A stretch of DNA of 37,635 nucleotides from Acidobacteriota bacterium (GTDB lineage: Bacteria; Acidobacteriota; Blastocatellia; Pyrinomonadales; Pyrinomonadaceae): assembly GCA_003222845.1 (NCBI GenBank), contig QHXG01000186.1, positions 1 through 37,635 of the forward strand. The letters run 5' to 3'. Made by a program: the position numbers and the translations under genes. The notes under the pieces are model-generated. The model had not been told where the DNA came from and ran no database searches. It was given only the letters and a program-made list of their open reading frames with translations. Positions 17,195 to 26,184 of this stretch are shown piece after piece; position 1 is the stretch's first letter, and every line of letters begins with the position of its first letter.

Positions 17195-20100
17195 TCAGAA
17201 ATTGAATCTGGCGCTAAGGGTGACTTTTCTGTTACCGGCGCCGTTGCCGCCTCCAAATCCGCCGCCGGGACCGCCAAAGAAACCGAAGTTCCCGCCGAGC
17301 CCAAGCGATTGGCCAAACAGAGGCGAAGAAAGATTGCCATAAGGCGTTCCCAGATTCACGTGATTGAAGAGGTTCTGGAAATTCACGGAAAACGTCAAGG
17401 TGTATTTCGACGCGGCGCCGGCGCCTGCTCCGCCCATCATCATATTGCCGCCGCCACCATGATCCCCACCTCCGCCGGGGCCCTTTCCGCCACCGCCGCC
17501 GACGTTGATCATTGGGCCGCCTCGTCCGCCCATTGCACCACCTTCGCCGCGCTTTCCAGTTTCGGCGGTAGTCTTCTGGCCGCCTTGCTTTGACGACGAC
17601 GCGCTTTTGCGGGCTTCGCCACCAAAGCCAAACGTGCGACTGATGCGCAGGTTCACGGAAAACGCGCCCGGACCTTGACCGTAATTGCGGGGAATTATTT
17701 GCTCGCCGGGATTAGGAACGAGATTGAAGGTGCCAAATCGCGTACAGCGAATGTTGACGCTATTGCAGTCGGCGCCCGTCGCGGCGAAGCTAGGCCGCTC
17801 GTTATATTGCCGATCAAGGTTCGTGTCGCGGCCAGTCGTGATATTGAACGGCGGACCAGAATTCGCGATGATAAATGGACTGAACACCAACTTCCACCAG
17901 GGCGCATTGATGGTGCCAACCAGCGTAAAGCGATGACGGACGTCACCTGAACCGCGTCCGTACTCACCGGTAAAATCATACGAGCTGACTGGGAAACCGC
18001 CACCTCCATCCGTGTCGTTGGTCTGCTTTGCCAACGTATAGCTGCCCTGAAGCGAGATTTTCGGATTCAGGCGGCTGTTGAATCCAACACTGAAATTCGA
18101 CATCCGAAACTTGCCGCTCGATTCGTACTGATTGATGTCGCCCAAGGCCGGATTCGGCCGGATGCCGTTGGGGGTGGCCGTGGTAATTGTGCCAGGCAGG
18201 GGCGCATTTATATCGCGCGCACGAATCACGTGCGAAATTCTGTAAGTAAAAATACCCACGAATCCTGTGATGTTTTTCGGCAACTGTCGTTCGACCTGAA
18301 CACCAGCCAGGGTTACCAGCGGCGCTTGAAGATTCGGCGACACTCGCCATGTAGTTTGCTGCGTGGGCGGAACTACGCCCGTCAGCGAAGCAGGCACGAT
18401 CGGGAACAGGTTCAGTACGTTATAGATTGGCCGAGCTGTCGGGGCGTCGAGATCCGATTGCGCCGGCGCGGAAAGAGTCTTTGACACCGGCTCCGCCAAA
18501 ACGAACTGAAGCTCGCTCGATCCATTGAAACGATTCGTTGTCAGCGAAAAACCTTCACTGAATCGATTGTAGAAAATGCCGCCGCCGCCACGAATCACCG
18601 TCTTGGGAGGTTTGGTGGCGTTGGCCGCACCGGGCGACCACGCAAAGCCAAGTCGCGGGGCAAAGTTGAACTTACTGCTGATGTTGGTTTGATTCTCGTA
18701 ACGCAGGCCGTAACTGAGAGTGAGGTTTGGCCGAATGCGCCAGTCATCCTGCCAGTAAAAACCGATATCCATTTGGGAAATGGAAGCTTCGGGATTACCG
18801 GTGTTGATGCTGAACTGCGAAGCGCCGCCGCCCAGTCTGCGAGTGCAATCAGCTACGGAAATTCCCGCGCCGCAAAAAGCCTGCTGCGCCGCGGAAAGCC
18901 CGCGCTGTTGCACGAACAACGTGCGGCGATAACGCTCAAGGCTGCTCAATTGAATGCTGGTGCCGGCGATAGGATTGTTGTTGGCGTCAAAGGCCGGACC
19001 GAAGCCACCGGTGAAAGTCCACTGCCCACCGAAATTATTCGGATTGACGTCATCGATCTTCACGCCGCGCACGCGCCCGCCGAATTTGAAGGTGTGCGTG
19101 CCCTTCTGAATCTGAGTAAAGTTATTCAACTCCCAGCTCGTTCTTTTATTGATCGAGTGGCCAACTTGCGAGCAAGTTGCTGAAGGCGTAATGCAACCAT
19201 TGAATGCGCCGCTTACGTTCAAAACCGGTATCGTGCTGTTACCCAGATTCTCGTTACGACCACGAGAATACTGAAATCGCGTTTCGTTTATGGTAAACGC
19301 ATTGATGACGGCAGTTTCTGTCAACTGCAGGTTGTGATTTGTGGATTTGGACTGGTATCCCCGCTGCGGGAGAGTAAATCCACCGACGCCGTTTACACTT
19401 CGGAATTCAAAAAAATTGTAGCGGGCAATCAGCGTATTGCGATCGTTGATTGCATAGTCGAGGCGCGGGCTGATATTCGTGTTCCTGCGCGGCACCAGTG
19501 CTCCCAAACCAAAATCGGTCGGCGTCAGCGCAGAATTCAGAATCGTTGCACGCACCAGATCGTTATCGTCAGTTTCGTTACGATTGGCTTCAAAGAAGAA
19601 CGAGGCCTTCTTTTTGACGATAGGCCCGCTCAGACTTCCGCCGAACTGCCGCTGTTGATATGGCGAGCGCTTGCTGGAGCTAATCGCGAATGGATTGCGT
19701 GAATTCAAACTCTCGTCCTGAAAATTAAAATTGGCGCTGCCGCGTATCTTGTCAGTTCCCGGCCTGGTCAAAATGTCGATACGCCCTGATGGCTGATCAT
19801 TTTCCGGCGCGAAGGGATTCTGGTTGATGCGAATCTCGCGTATCGCTTCTTTTGGCGGCAGGTTGCCCCCGGAAAATCCATCGATAAAAATCTGGCCACC
19901 GCTCGGACCCACTGACGGGCCGGCGAGAGCTTGCAGCGCGGCGGCGAGTTCATCCGGATCGTCAGGTAGAGCTTCCAGGTCCTTGCCCGACAGCACTTGC
20001 TGATTGGCGTTATTGTTGGTGTCGGTACTGATCGGTGTTTCCGCGTTGACCTTTACCTGCGTTTCGATAGCCGCGATTTTCAAAGTGATATTCACCGGGT

Positions 20101-20407
20101 CGCGCTTCGCTGCGGTTACGTCGACCTCCGCGTCCTCGGAAGTCGCAAATCCGGTTGCGGTAGCGTGCACTCTGTATTTTCCCGGCGCAAGTCCGGCGAA
20201 TGAATACGTGCCATCAGCCGTTGTCGTCGCGGTCTTTTGGGCGCCGGCGGCATCGGTCAGCGTTACAGTAGCACCAACAATCGAAGCGCCGAACTCGTCG
20301 TTAATTACGCCGCGCAAGCTCGCTCGGCCCTGCGCAAAGACTGTGGTTGACAGACCCGCTAGTAAGAGCACGGTCGCCAAACAAGGAAATAGTTTTCGAA
20401 TATTCAT
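17195..20407 (-). CDS. Oar-like TonB-dependent receptor with N-terminal carboxypeptidase-regulatory-like domain and Gly-rich insert near the C-terminus
   Basis: GRASLRGVINDEFGASIVGATVTLTDAAG... (CarboxypepD_reg), plug-like IREIRINQNPFAPENDQPSGRIDILTRPGTDKIRGS, barrel with terminal KVTLSARFNF; Gly-rich PMINVGGGGGKGPGGGGDHGGGGNMMMGGAG. Confidence 0.9.
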   Translation of the reverse strand: MNIRKLFPCLATVLLLAGLSTTVFAQGRASLRGVINDEFGASIVGATVTLTDAAGAQKTATTTADGTYSFAGLAPGKYRVHATATGFATSEDAEVDVTAAKRDPVNITLKIAAIETQVKVNAETPISTDTNNNANQQVLSGKDLEALPDDPDELAAALQALAGPSVGPSGGQIFIDGFSGGNLPPKEAIREIRINQNPFAPENDQPSGRIDILTRPGTDKIRGSANFNFQDESLNSRNPFAISSSKRSPYQQRQFGGSLSGPIVKKKASFFFEANRNETDDNDLVRATILNSALTPTDFGLGALVPRRNTNISPRLDYAINDRNTLIARYNFFEFRSVNGVGGFTLPQRGYQSKSTNHNLQLTETAVINAFTINETRFQYSRGRNENLGNSTIPVLNVSGAFNGCITPSATCSQVGHSINKRTSWELNNFTQIQKGTHTFKFGGRVRGVKIDDVNPNNFGGQWTFTGGFGPAFDANNNPIAGTSIQLSSLERYRRTLFVQQRGLSAAQQAFCGAGISVADCTRRLGGGASQFSINTGNPEASISQMDIGFYWQDDWRIRPNLTLSYGLRYENQTNISSKFNFAPRLGFAWSPGAANATKPPKTVIRGGGGIFYNRFSEGFSLTTNRFNGSSELQFVLAEPVSKTLSAPAQSDLDAPTARPIYNVLNLFPIVPASLTGVVPPTQQTTWRVSPNLQAPLVTLAGVQVERQLPKNITGFVGIFTYRISHVIRARDINAPLPGTITTATPNGIRPNPALGDINQYESSGKFRMSNFSVGFNSRLNPKISLQGSYTLAKQTNDTDGGGGFPVSSYDFTGEYGRGSGDVRHRFTLVGTINAPWWKLVFSPFIIANSGPPFNITTGRDTNLDRQYNERPSFAATGADCNSVNIRCTRFGTFNLVPNPGEQIIPRNYGQGPGAFSVNLRISRTFGFGGEARKSASSSKQGGQKTTAETGKRGEGGAMGGRGGPMINVGGGGGKGPGGGGDHGGGGNMMMGGAGAGAASKYTLTFSVNFQNLFNHVNLGTPYGNLSSPLFGQSLGLGGNFGFFGGPGGGFGGGNGAGNRKVTLSARFNF

Positions 20408-20435
20408 GATCAGATTCTTCTTCGTTTAGAAAAAC

Positions 20436-20555
20436 TTTTGGAGTGCGCCGGCAGAGCGAAGTGGCGACGGCGCTTTGGATTTTGACCAAGCGTTGGGTCG
20501 TAGTTGAAAGATCCAAAGCGCCGTCGCCACTTCGCTCTGCCGGCGCACTCCAAAA
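20436..20555. repeat. Palindromic element family A, copy 3 (arms 20436-20480 and 20511-20555)
   Basis: ttttggagtgcgccggcagagcgaagtggcgacggcgctttggat / atccaaagcgccgtcgccacttcgctctgccggcgcactccaaaa; perfect arm complementarity by eye, with two paired changes relative to copies 1 and 2. Confidence 0.95.
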
Positions 20556-20559
20556 AGGT

Positions 20560-21840
20560 TTACGGCACGCCGACGCCGCCGAACATGCCACCAAAACTTC
20601 CGTTGAGATCCACGCCTTGGGGGCGACCCTGGCCGCCACCGGGTTGCTGGCGCGCCGCGACCATCGTCAAGAGCGGCTCGACTCCGGTGACCAGAGAGAT
20701 TGCGGTGAACTGAGTCGGGTCTGAGCCCGGCAGGCTCGACATGATAACCATGTCGCCCACTTTGACTTCACTAATCGAGATCGTGGGCAGACGTTCAAGG
20801 ATGTCAGCGACGTTCGGTCCGCCGCCACCCATGCGTGGGCCGCCACCTTGTGGCCCACCGGGTCCGGCACCTTGCGGTCGTTGCGCTGCTTGTCCCTGGT
20901 TTTGTGCCTGTCCCGGTCCGGCGCCGGCTTTGGCGGGCCCGCCAGCAGCCCCTGGCCCCATACCGCCTCCGAACATAGCGGTCATATTTTCAGGCCATCG
21001 GCGGAGAACTGAATCCGGCTTTAGCACAATCGTAATCGGTTTCTTGGTTGTAAGATCATTAATCTTGAGTTGGTTGGTGGCCAGGTCAATCGCGGTCACG
21101 GTGCCACCGACGATCTTAAACGTTCCAAACACCACTTCTTCGGCGGTCAAGTGTGTACCATCCGGGCTCTTATCGCCGAGGGCTCGCAACTGATCTTGGA
21201 CTTTTACCTCTTCAAACGTGCTGGGCTTGGCTTCGCTATACTTGGGGATGGTGTCGGGCGGATAGCGCCGCATCAAAACTTTGTCGGTGATCGGAATAAT
21301 GACCGCCTGCTGAGCACCCATCAAGCTGCGGCTCGAAACTGTGATCTCTTTCGTGCTCGGATTAACCGAGGTGACGATGCCGCTGACGCCGCGTCTACGC
21401 CACTCGGCCCTCTCTTGCTCCTGTTTCTTCGCGACATCCGCCTTGCTCATTACGACCACCTGGGTCGTGGGCACCGTCTTCTGATCCGAGCCCGCTCTCC
21501 AGCGCGCCCATACACGATCACCCTGACCAACATCTGCAAGCGTGATGTCCGTGGCACTGGCCATTGTCTTCTCGCCGGGTGCCATGCGCTTATACTGCGT
21601 CTTACCGCTAAGATTGATGTTGAAGATGACGCCCTTATCGTCTCGGACGACCATTTGCTTGGCAGCTGCATCAATTGCTTTGACTTCGCCGATTACACCG
21701 CTGACCGCTGAGGTTGCCGGAGACGCGCTCGGCGTCTGCCCATAAACCGCGCCACGGAAACCAATCGAGGCCACCAATAAGCAGGTCAATATCAATAATT
21801 TTCGCACAATGCCGCCCTGGTTCATTTGAAGAATATCCAT
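20560..21840 (-). CDS. Secreted DUF5666-like protein with Gly/Pro/Gln-rich segment
   Basis: Signal peptide (LLILTCLLVASIGFRGAVYGQ), repeated GxVxxIDxxxxxxxxxD segments (SGVIGEVKAIDAAAKQMVVRDDKG; SGIVTSVNPSTKEITVSSRS; GGTVTAIDLATNQLKINDLTTKK). Confidence 0.65.
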   Translation of the reverse strand: MDILQMNQGGIVRKLLILTCLLVASIGFRGAVYGQTPSASPATSAVSGVIGEVKAIDAAAKQMVVRDDKGVIFNINLSGKTQYKRMAPGEKTMASATDITLADVGQGDRVWARWRAGSDQKTVPTTQVVVMSKADVAKKQEQERAEWRRRGVSGIVTSVNPSTKEITVSSRSLMGAQQAVIIPITDKVLMRRYPPDTIPKYSEAKPSTFEEVKVQDQLRALGDKSPDGTHLTAEEVVFGTFKIVGGTVTAIDLATNQLKINDLTTKKPITIVLKPDSVLRRWPENMTAMFGGGMGPGAAGGPAKAGAGPGQAQNQGQAAQRPQGAGPGGPQGGGPRMGGGGPNVADILERLPTISISEVKVGDMVIMSSLPGSDPTQFTAISLVTGVEPLLTMVAARQQPGGGQGRPQGVDLNGSFGGMFGGVGVP

Positions 21841-21945
21841 TATTTACGCCCCACTAAATCTGTTAGTTGCAAAAATATGAAGTTTCGTTTCACAAAACTC
21901 GAGTGCTCACGTACAAAGACGCTTGAAACCGCTCAGCAATTAACC

Positions 21946-22335
21946 TCAGTGACGGGATTTTTGTTCTTCTTCGCGGTGCGCGTCCCGCTGGGCCACCTTC
22001 GCGTCAAACTTCTGCTGCTGTTCGGCTGAAAGCAGCGCGCGAATTCGGGCGCGAGCTTTCTGACGTGGCTCGTCGAAGCGCGGCTTCAATTCGACATGCA
22101 GCGCTCGGTACTCGTTACGCGTTTCGTCCAGGATGGCGCTTACGGCTTTTGTTTGTTCGTCAGTCAAGTTAAGTTCGCTGCGCATTTTTTCGAAACGCTC
22201 ATGCATCGCCTTCTCAGGGCGCTCGCCGCTTGCCCGCGAGCGATACAAACCGCCCAGCGCCGCCCCAGTCACTCCGCCAAGCACAAACACGACCAAAAGC
22301 ACCAACCAGATTTTAAGTTTAGTGTGGCCCTGCAT
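21946..22335 (-). CDS. Membrane-anchored CpxP/Spy-like (CnrX-like) periplasmic protein
   Basis: N-terminal TM WLVLLVVFVLGGVTGAALGGLY, then helical LNLTDEQTKAVSAILDETRNEYRALHVELKPRFDEPRQKARARIRALLSAEQQQKFDA. Confidence 0.7.
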   Translation of the reverse strand: MQGHTKLKIWLVLLVVFVLGGVTGAALGGLYRSRASGERPEKAMHERFEKMRSELNLTDEQTKAVSAILDETRNEYRALHVELKPRFDEPRQKARARIRALLSAEQQQKFDAKVAQRDAHREEEQKSRH

Positions 22336-22337
22336 AC

Positions 22338-22762
22338 TTATTTAGCGCCTTCCCCATAATTACGATCCACGACAATGTTGAATACTTCATCCTTAGACGG
22401 ACCGTTTCTGCTGGCGAGGACTGTTTGTTCAACTCCTGCGGCCGGCGTGCCGAAGAGCGCTTCTTCGTCAGATTGAACCGGCGCCGAAGGGGCGCTGAGT
22501 TGCGCCGACCAGACTGTCAAAATCGCAGCCAGCACCGCGACCAGCGCCATTGCTGGGACCGCACGCCGGGCGACAAGAAACATAGAAAGCCAGCCACCTG
22601 TTTCATTCCGCCGCCGCTCTTCTTCAGCAATCGCGGCGCGCATGCGCGTGAAAACAAACGGCGAAGTAGCAGCGGCTTCGGTCTCGGCTTCGCTCCCGGT
22701 GGCGCTCCTCAATACCAGCCGACCGGCGCGGTCGAGTTGTTCATCTGTTTGTCGATTTGCCA
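22338..22762 (-). CDS. Small single-TM protein, candidate atypical anti-sigma factor
   Basis: Start at MANRQTDEQLDRAGRLVL (ATG 22760-22762) after a plausible SD; one TM (AVPAMALVAVLAAILTVW); stop 2 nt from the start of the CpxP-like gene; immediately downstream of an ECF sigma gene. Confidence 0.6.
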
Positions 22763-22856
22763 TGAACACCTCCGAAGTTAAAAGGAGCCGAAAGTTTACC
22801 GCTCCCACCGACAAAAGACGAAATAAAACCCTGAGAAGTTACAACAATCTGACCGT

Positions 22857-22923
22857 GTACGACAGGCTGCCAGCCTGTCGAAGTATAAATCATTAAGGCC
22901 AACAGGCTGGCAGCCTGTCGTAC
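22857..22923. repeat. Family E palindrome (arms 22857-22878 and 22902-22923)
   Basis: gtacgacaggctgccagcctgt ... acaggctggcagcctgtcgtac; exact complementarity over 22 nt. Confidence 0.95.
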
Positions 22924-22929
22924 GCCGCA

Positions 22930-23499
22930 TCACAAGTATCTCCGCAAGACTCGGCGCAGATGAGCGCGAGCTCGGTGCGCGCGGACCTTAACCTTCGATA
23001 CCGACCAACTAGTCATTTCCGCAATCTCTGCCACCGAGAAGCCTTCGACATCCAGCAGCGTCAGTACCAGGCGATCTTCCGCACTCAAGCGGGCCAGCAG
23101 CTTGACGGCTAAGTCTCGTGACACAAGCGCGCTTTCGATATCCCTTCCCGCGGAGCGTAATTGCAGCGCTATTTCATGGCTCTCGGTATCGTTGAGATCG
23201 CTCAGGGCCTGTTCTGGCCGGCGGCGTGCGCGACGCAGTTGATCGTAACTTGAATTGACCGCGATCTGAGTTAGCCATGCCTTGAACGACTTCTCGTGCG
23301 TGCCATGATAACTGTCGAGCGCAAAGTATGCCTTGGTAAAAGTATCCTGAATAATTTCTTCGATTTGTTCGCGGCGAGCAAAGAAACGACTGGCGGTATA
23401 GGCCACATGACGGCGGTAGCGATTGAATAATTCTTCAAACGCTAAATCATCGCCTGCGTTGGCGCCGGCGACCAGCACGTCATCTGCCTGTGGTTCCAC
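22930..23499 (-). CDS. ECF RNA polymerase sigma factor
   Basis: Region 2 (FEELFNRYRRHVAYTASRFFARREQIEEIIQDTFTKAYFALDSYHG), region 4 (LSAEDRLVLTLLDVEGFSVAEIAEMTSWSVSKVKVRAHRARAHLRRVL). Confidence 0.92.
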   Translation of the reverse strand: MEPQADDVLVAGANAGDDLAFEELFNRYRRHVAYTASRFFARREQIEEIIQDTFTKAYFALDSYHGTHEKSFKAWLTQIAVNSSYDQLRRARRRPEQALSDLNDTESHEIALQLRSAGRDIESALVSRDLAVKLLARLSAEDRLVLTLLDVEGFSVAEIAEMTSWSVSKVKVRAHRARAHLRRVLRRYL

Positions 23500-23552
23500 A
23501 ATTTTCTATTATCTTTCGGCGACCCCATTCAAAACCACCTCGAGGCTAACGA

Positions 23553-24503
23553 TCAAGCTTCAAGGGACGACGGTCTCTTCCAACTAATGCGGTAGCGCGC
23601 AGTCAGCGCCAGACCCAGACTAACAACCAGCAAGCCGGCAATAATAATCGGCCAAATATAAGGCAGGGAAGCAAGAGCGACCCAAAAGGCAACGCCCAGC
23701 AATAGAATTATCGATTCGGATCGCACGCGCGGCAAGAATCGACGCTGCAGCCATCGTCCAGTCGCTACAAAAATGACTACGCGTCCGAAGAGTGTGGCGA
23801 CCACCACCAGCAGCAATGCCAGAACGGAAATCAGCGCGCCGACTATTTCGGGAAATACTAATAAGCAAGCGACCACTCCAATAGTTATTGCGATCGAGCC
23901 CAGGAGGCCAATCACCGCCACTCGCAAACTCGTTAATTGCAAGCGAGCGACTGCGCGGCTAATTGTATTGGGCATGACCGCGGTTAGGGCCAGCGAGATG
24001 ATCAACCAGAACAGTACCGCCAGCAAACGCATGCCCAGAAACGCCGGTGTCAGTCTCGGGTGCAGTAAGCTGAAGGGTTCGCGCATGACATGTCGCAGTT
24101 CATTTTCATAACCCGCATACATGATCGTCACGCTTTGCGGATCGCGGCCCGGCGCAGCCTTGCCGTGATGATAAATGCCGCCCAGCACGATCACGTCGCC
24201 TCCGATTCGCGAACCTGCCCGCTGGATTACAGAGCCGCCAATCGCCGCCACGTCTCCATCGACTGAGCCTTCGACAATTACATCGCCGCCAAAAGCTATG
24301 GCGCCTTTTTTCACTGTGCCCGTAATTTTGATTGATTGCCCGAGCCCGAAAACCGTGGTGTTGCTGACGCCTTCAATCACGCGCGCGTCGGGATCGCCGG
24401 GATGATCGTCAGCTGTTTGGGCCTGGATGGCGACAAAGGTGAGAAGCAACGCCCCCAACAAGACGACTTGTTTCAGCACCGCGAGTTGTAGCGACAGGAT
24501 CAT
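23553..24503 (-). CDS. Polymer-forming (bactofilin-like) domain protein with signal peptide and TM segments
   Basis: MILSLQLAVLKQVVLLGALLLTFVAIQAQ; SIKITGTVKKGAIAFGGDVIVEGSVDGDVAAIGGSVIQRAGSRIGGDVIVLGG; C-terminal TM helices. Start could also be ATG at 24535 in the same frame. Confidence 0.75.
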   Translation of the reverse strand: MILSLQLAVLKQVVLLGALLLTFVAIQAQTADDHPGDPDARVIEGVSNTTVFGLGQSIKITGTVKKGAIAFGGDVIVEGSVDGDVAAIGGSVIQRAGSRIGGDVIVLGGIYHHGKAAPGRDPQSVTIMYAGYENELRHVMREPFSLLHPRLTPAFLGMRLLAVLFWLIISLALTAVMPNTISRAVARLQLTSLRVAVIGLLGSIAITIGVVACLLVFPEIVGALISVLALLLVVVATLFGRVVIFVATGRWLQRRFLPRVRSESIILLLGVAFWVALASLPYIWPIIIAGLLVVSLGLALTARYRISWKRPSSLEA

Positions 24504-24637
24504 CTTCCATTTGTCATTTGAGACTCCTTCCATTCGGATCGCGGACTTGCCCCGGTCGCTGAGGGGCGCATTATCAAAACGGATGATTCTTCCTAAATGG
24601 CCAATGAAAAATGTCAAATGACAAATGGAAAATGATC
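24498..24637. repeat. Family F inverted repeat (arms 24498-24523 and 24612-24637)
   Basis: gatcatcttccatttgtcatttgaga / tgtcaaatgacaaatggaaaatgatc. Confidence 0.85.
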
Positions 24638-25217
24638 AGATTTGCGCGCGATGATATCTAGCGATTAGCAAAGGCAGTAGTGAAATTGAGACGATGAAAG
24701 CCAACAGCAATAGCAGCCCCAAACCGTGTGACGCTGAAACAATCGCGTGGCCGAGGACCCGAACGATTACAGCCAAACCTGTTCCGGCGTCGTAGATGGT
24801 TCGCCAGGCAAGATCCAAAAAACTCTCAGCGACACGCAGGAAAGATCGGGCGGGTTCAAAAATCAGCGCTCGCGCAGCCGCCCCCAACAGCGCGAATGAT
24901 AACAGTGCCAGCACCACACATATTTTCATCGCCCGCCTGCGCTCGCTCTGCTTATGCATTCCGCTAATATTGGCTTCGGCGTGCGCCGCAATCACGCGCG
25001 TAAAGTCGCGAGGCAGCTCAAACGCGCGCGACTCGTTAAAGGCTACGTCGAGCGTGCAAAGCAACTGGCGTTGTATGCGCAGTTCCGCGGCACAAGCGTC
25101 GCACGATTTCAAGTGAGTCTCGAAACTCGTTAGCTCTTCACCCGTCAACTCGCCATCAAGGTAGGCGGCGATATCCTCACGCTCGCAGCCGTTGTTTGTG
25201 ATGGTCGAATGATTCAT
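24636..25217 (-). CDS. Anti-sigma factor with zf-HC2 zinc finger
   Basis: EREDIAAYLDGELTGEELTSFETHLKSCDACAAELRIQRQLL (H-x3-C-x2-C) plus TM helices. Confidence 0.9.
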   Translation of the reverse strand: MNHSTITNNGCEREDIAAYLDGELTGEELTSFETHLKSCDACAAELRIQRQLLCTLDVAFNESRAFELPRDFTRVIAAHAEANISGMHKQSERRRAMKICVVLALLSFALLGAAARALIFEPARSFLRVAESFLDLAWRTIYDAGTGLAVIVRVLGHAIVSASHGLGLLLLLAFIVSISLLPLLIARYHRAQI

Positions 25218-25369
25218 GAAATCTTCTGGTCCGAAAAACTTCAGTTCAATTGCGTTCCCTGGGAGAGGACTAGGGGAGGGCTTAGTGACTCAAGCCACGT
25301 TTTAGTCCTCTCTTCCCGCCACCGCACAACCAAAAATAAGGAGATGAATTCTTACACTGCTCTGCTATG

Positions 25370-25431
25370 CCCTCACCCCGGCCCTCTCCCAAAGGGAGAG
25401 GGATCAACGACAAACTGAAGTTTGTCGGACA
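25370..25431. repeat. Composite of family B hairpin (25370-25403) and family C palindrome (25408-25431)
   Basis: ccctcaccccggccctctcccaaagggagaggga tcaa cgacaaactgaagtttgtcggaca. Confidence 0.85.
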
Positions 25432-26034
25432 TCAAGCACTGGTAATGCCGCGCTCGAGCAACTGATCGCGCATGGCTTCGCGAGCGCGGAAGAGGCGGTT
25501 CTTCACCGTGCCCAGCGGCAGGCCGGTGACCTCGGCGATCTCGTCGTAACTCAAATCCTGCGAATGTCTCAACACGATCAATTCACGATATGCGGTCGGT
25601 AGTAACTGCACAACGGCTTCGATTTCCGACCGTCGCTCTTTTCGCTCGCTCTCCTGCTCGGGCGTTAGCCGGCGGCTCTCGATTGAAATCTCGCGCCGTT
25701 CGCCTTCCGGTCCGGTGGCCAGGGTTTGCTCGCGCACCGCGTGTCGTCGCAAGTGATCGATTGCGGCGTTGTGCGCAATCTTGTAAATCCACGTCGAAAA
25801 CTTGAATTCAGATCGATAGCGCGAAAGCGAATTGTAGACCTTGATAAAAACTTCCTGCGTCAAATCCAGCGCCGCATCGTAATTGCCCACCATCCGATAG
25901 ACGTAGGCCGCGATGGGCCGCTGATAACGGCGCACCAATTCCTCGAAGCAAGCTTCGCGGCCCGACAGCGCACTGACGACCAGCTCGCCATCGGCCAACG
26001 CGCCCGGTTTTGCTAAAGAAATTACTGCGCTCAT
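25432..26034 (-). CDS. ECF RNA polymerase sigma factor (RpoE-like)
   Basis: CFEELVRRYQRPIAAYVYRMVGNYDAALDLTQEVFIKVYNSLSRYRSEFKFSTWIYKIAHNAAIDHLRR ... LPTAYRELIVLRHSQDLSYDEIAEVTGLPLGTVKNRLFRAREAMR. Confidence 0.95.
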   Translation of the reverse strand: MSAVISLAKPGALADGELVVSALSGREACFEELVRRYQRPIAAYVYRMVGNYDAALDLTQEVFIKVYNSLSRYRSEFKFSTWIYKIAHNAAIDHLRRHAVREQTLATGPEGERREISIESRRLTPEQESERKERRSEIEAVVQLLPTAYRELIVLRHSQDLSYDEIAEVTGLPLGTVKNRLFRAREAMRDQLLERGITSA

Positions 26035-26151
26035 CGTGTGATCGCTCCGATTCTACGTTGGCTGGAGAACGAAAGTTTCAAGGTAGCACAAGACTTAAGG
26101 ATGTGTCTCCCCTATCGTGCCGATTCAGTCTGCCAAGAATTGTAGGTAACT

Positions 26152-26184
26152 CCCTCTCCGTTTGGGAGAGGGCCGGGGTGAGGG
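26152..26184. repeat. Family B hairpin, reverse orientation
   Basis: ccctctccgtttgggagagggccggggtgaggg. Confidence 0.85.

Noticed and set aside
26050-26079. GAAACTT-N16-GTAGAAT as an ECF autoregulatory promoter upstream of the 25432-26034 sigma gene
   Set aside because: The implied start site would leave only about 9 nt of leader and exclude the ribosome-binding site; the -10 match is poor.
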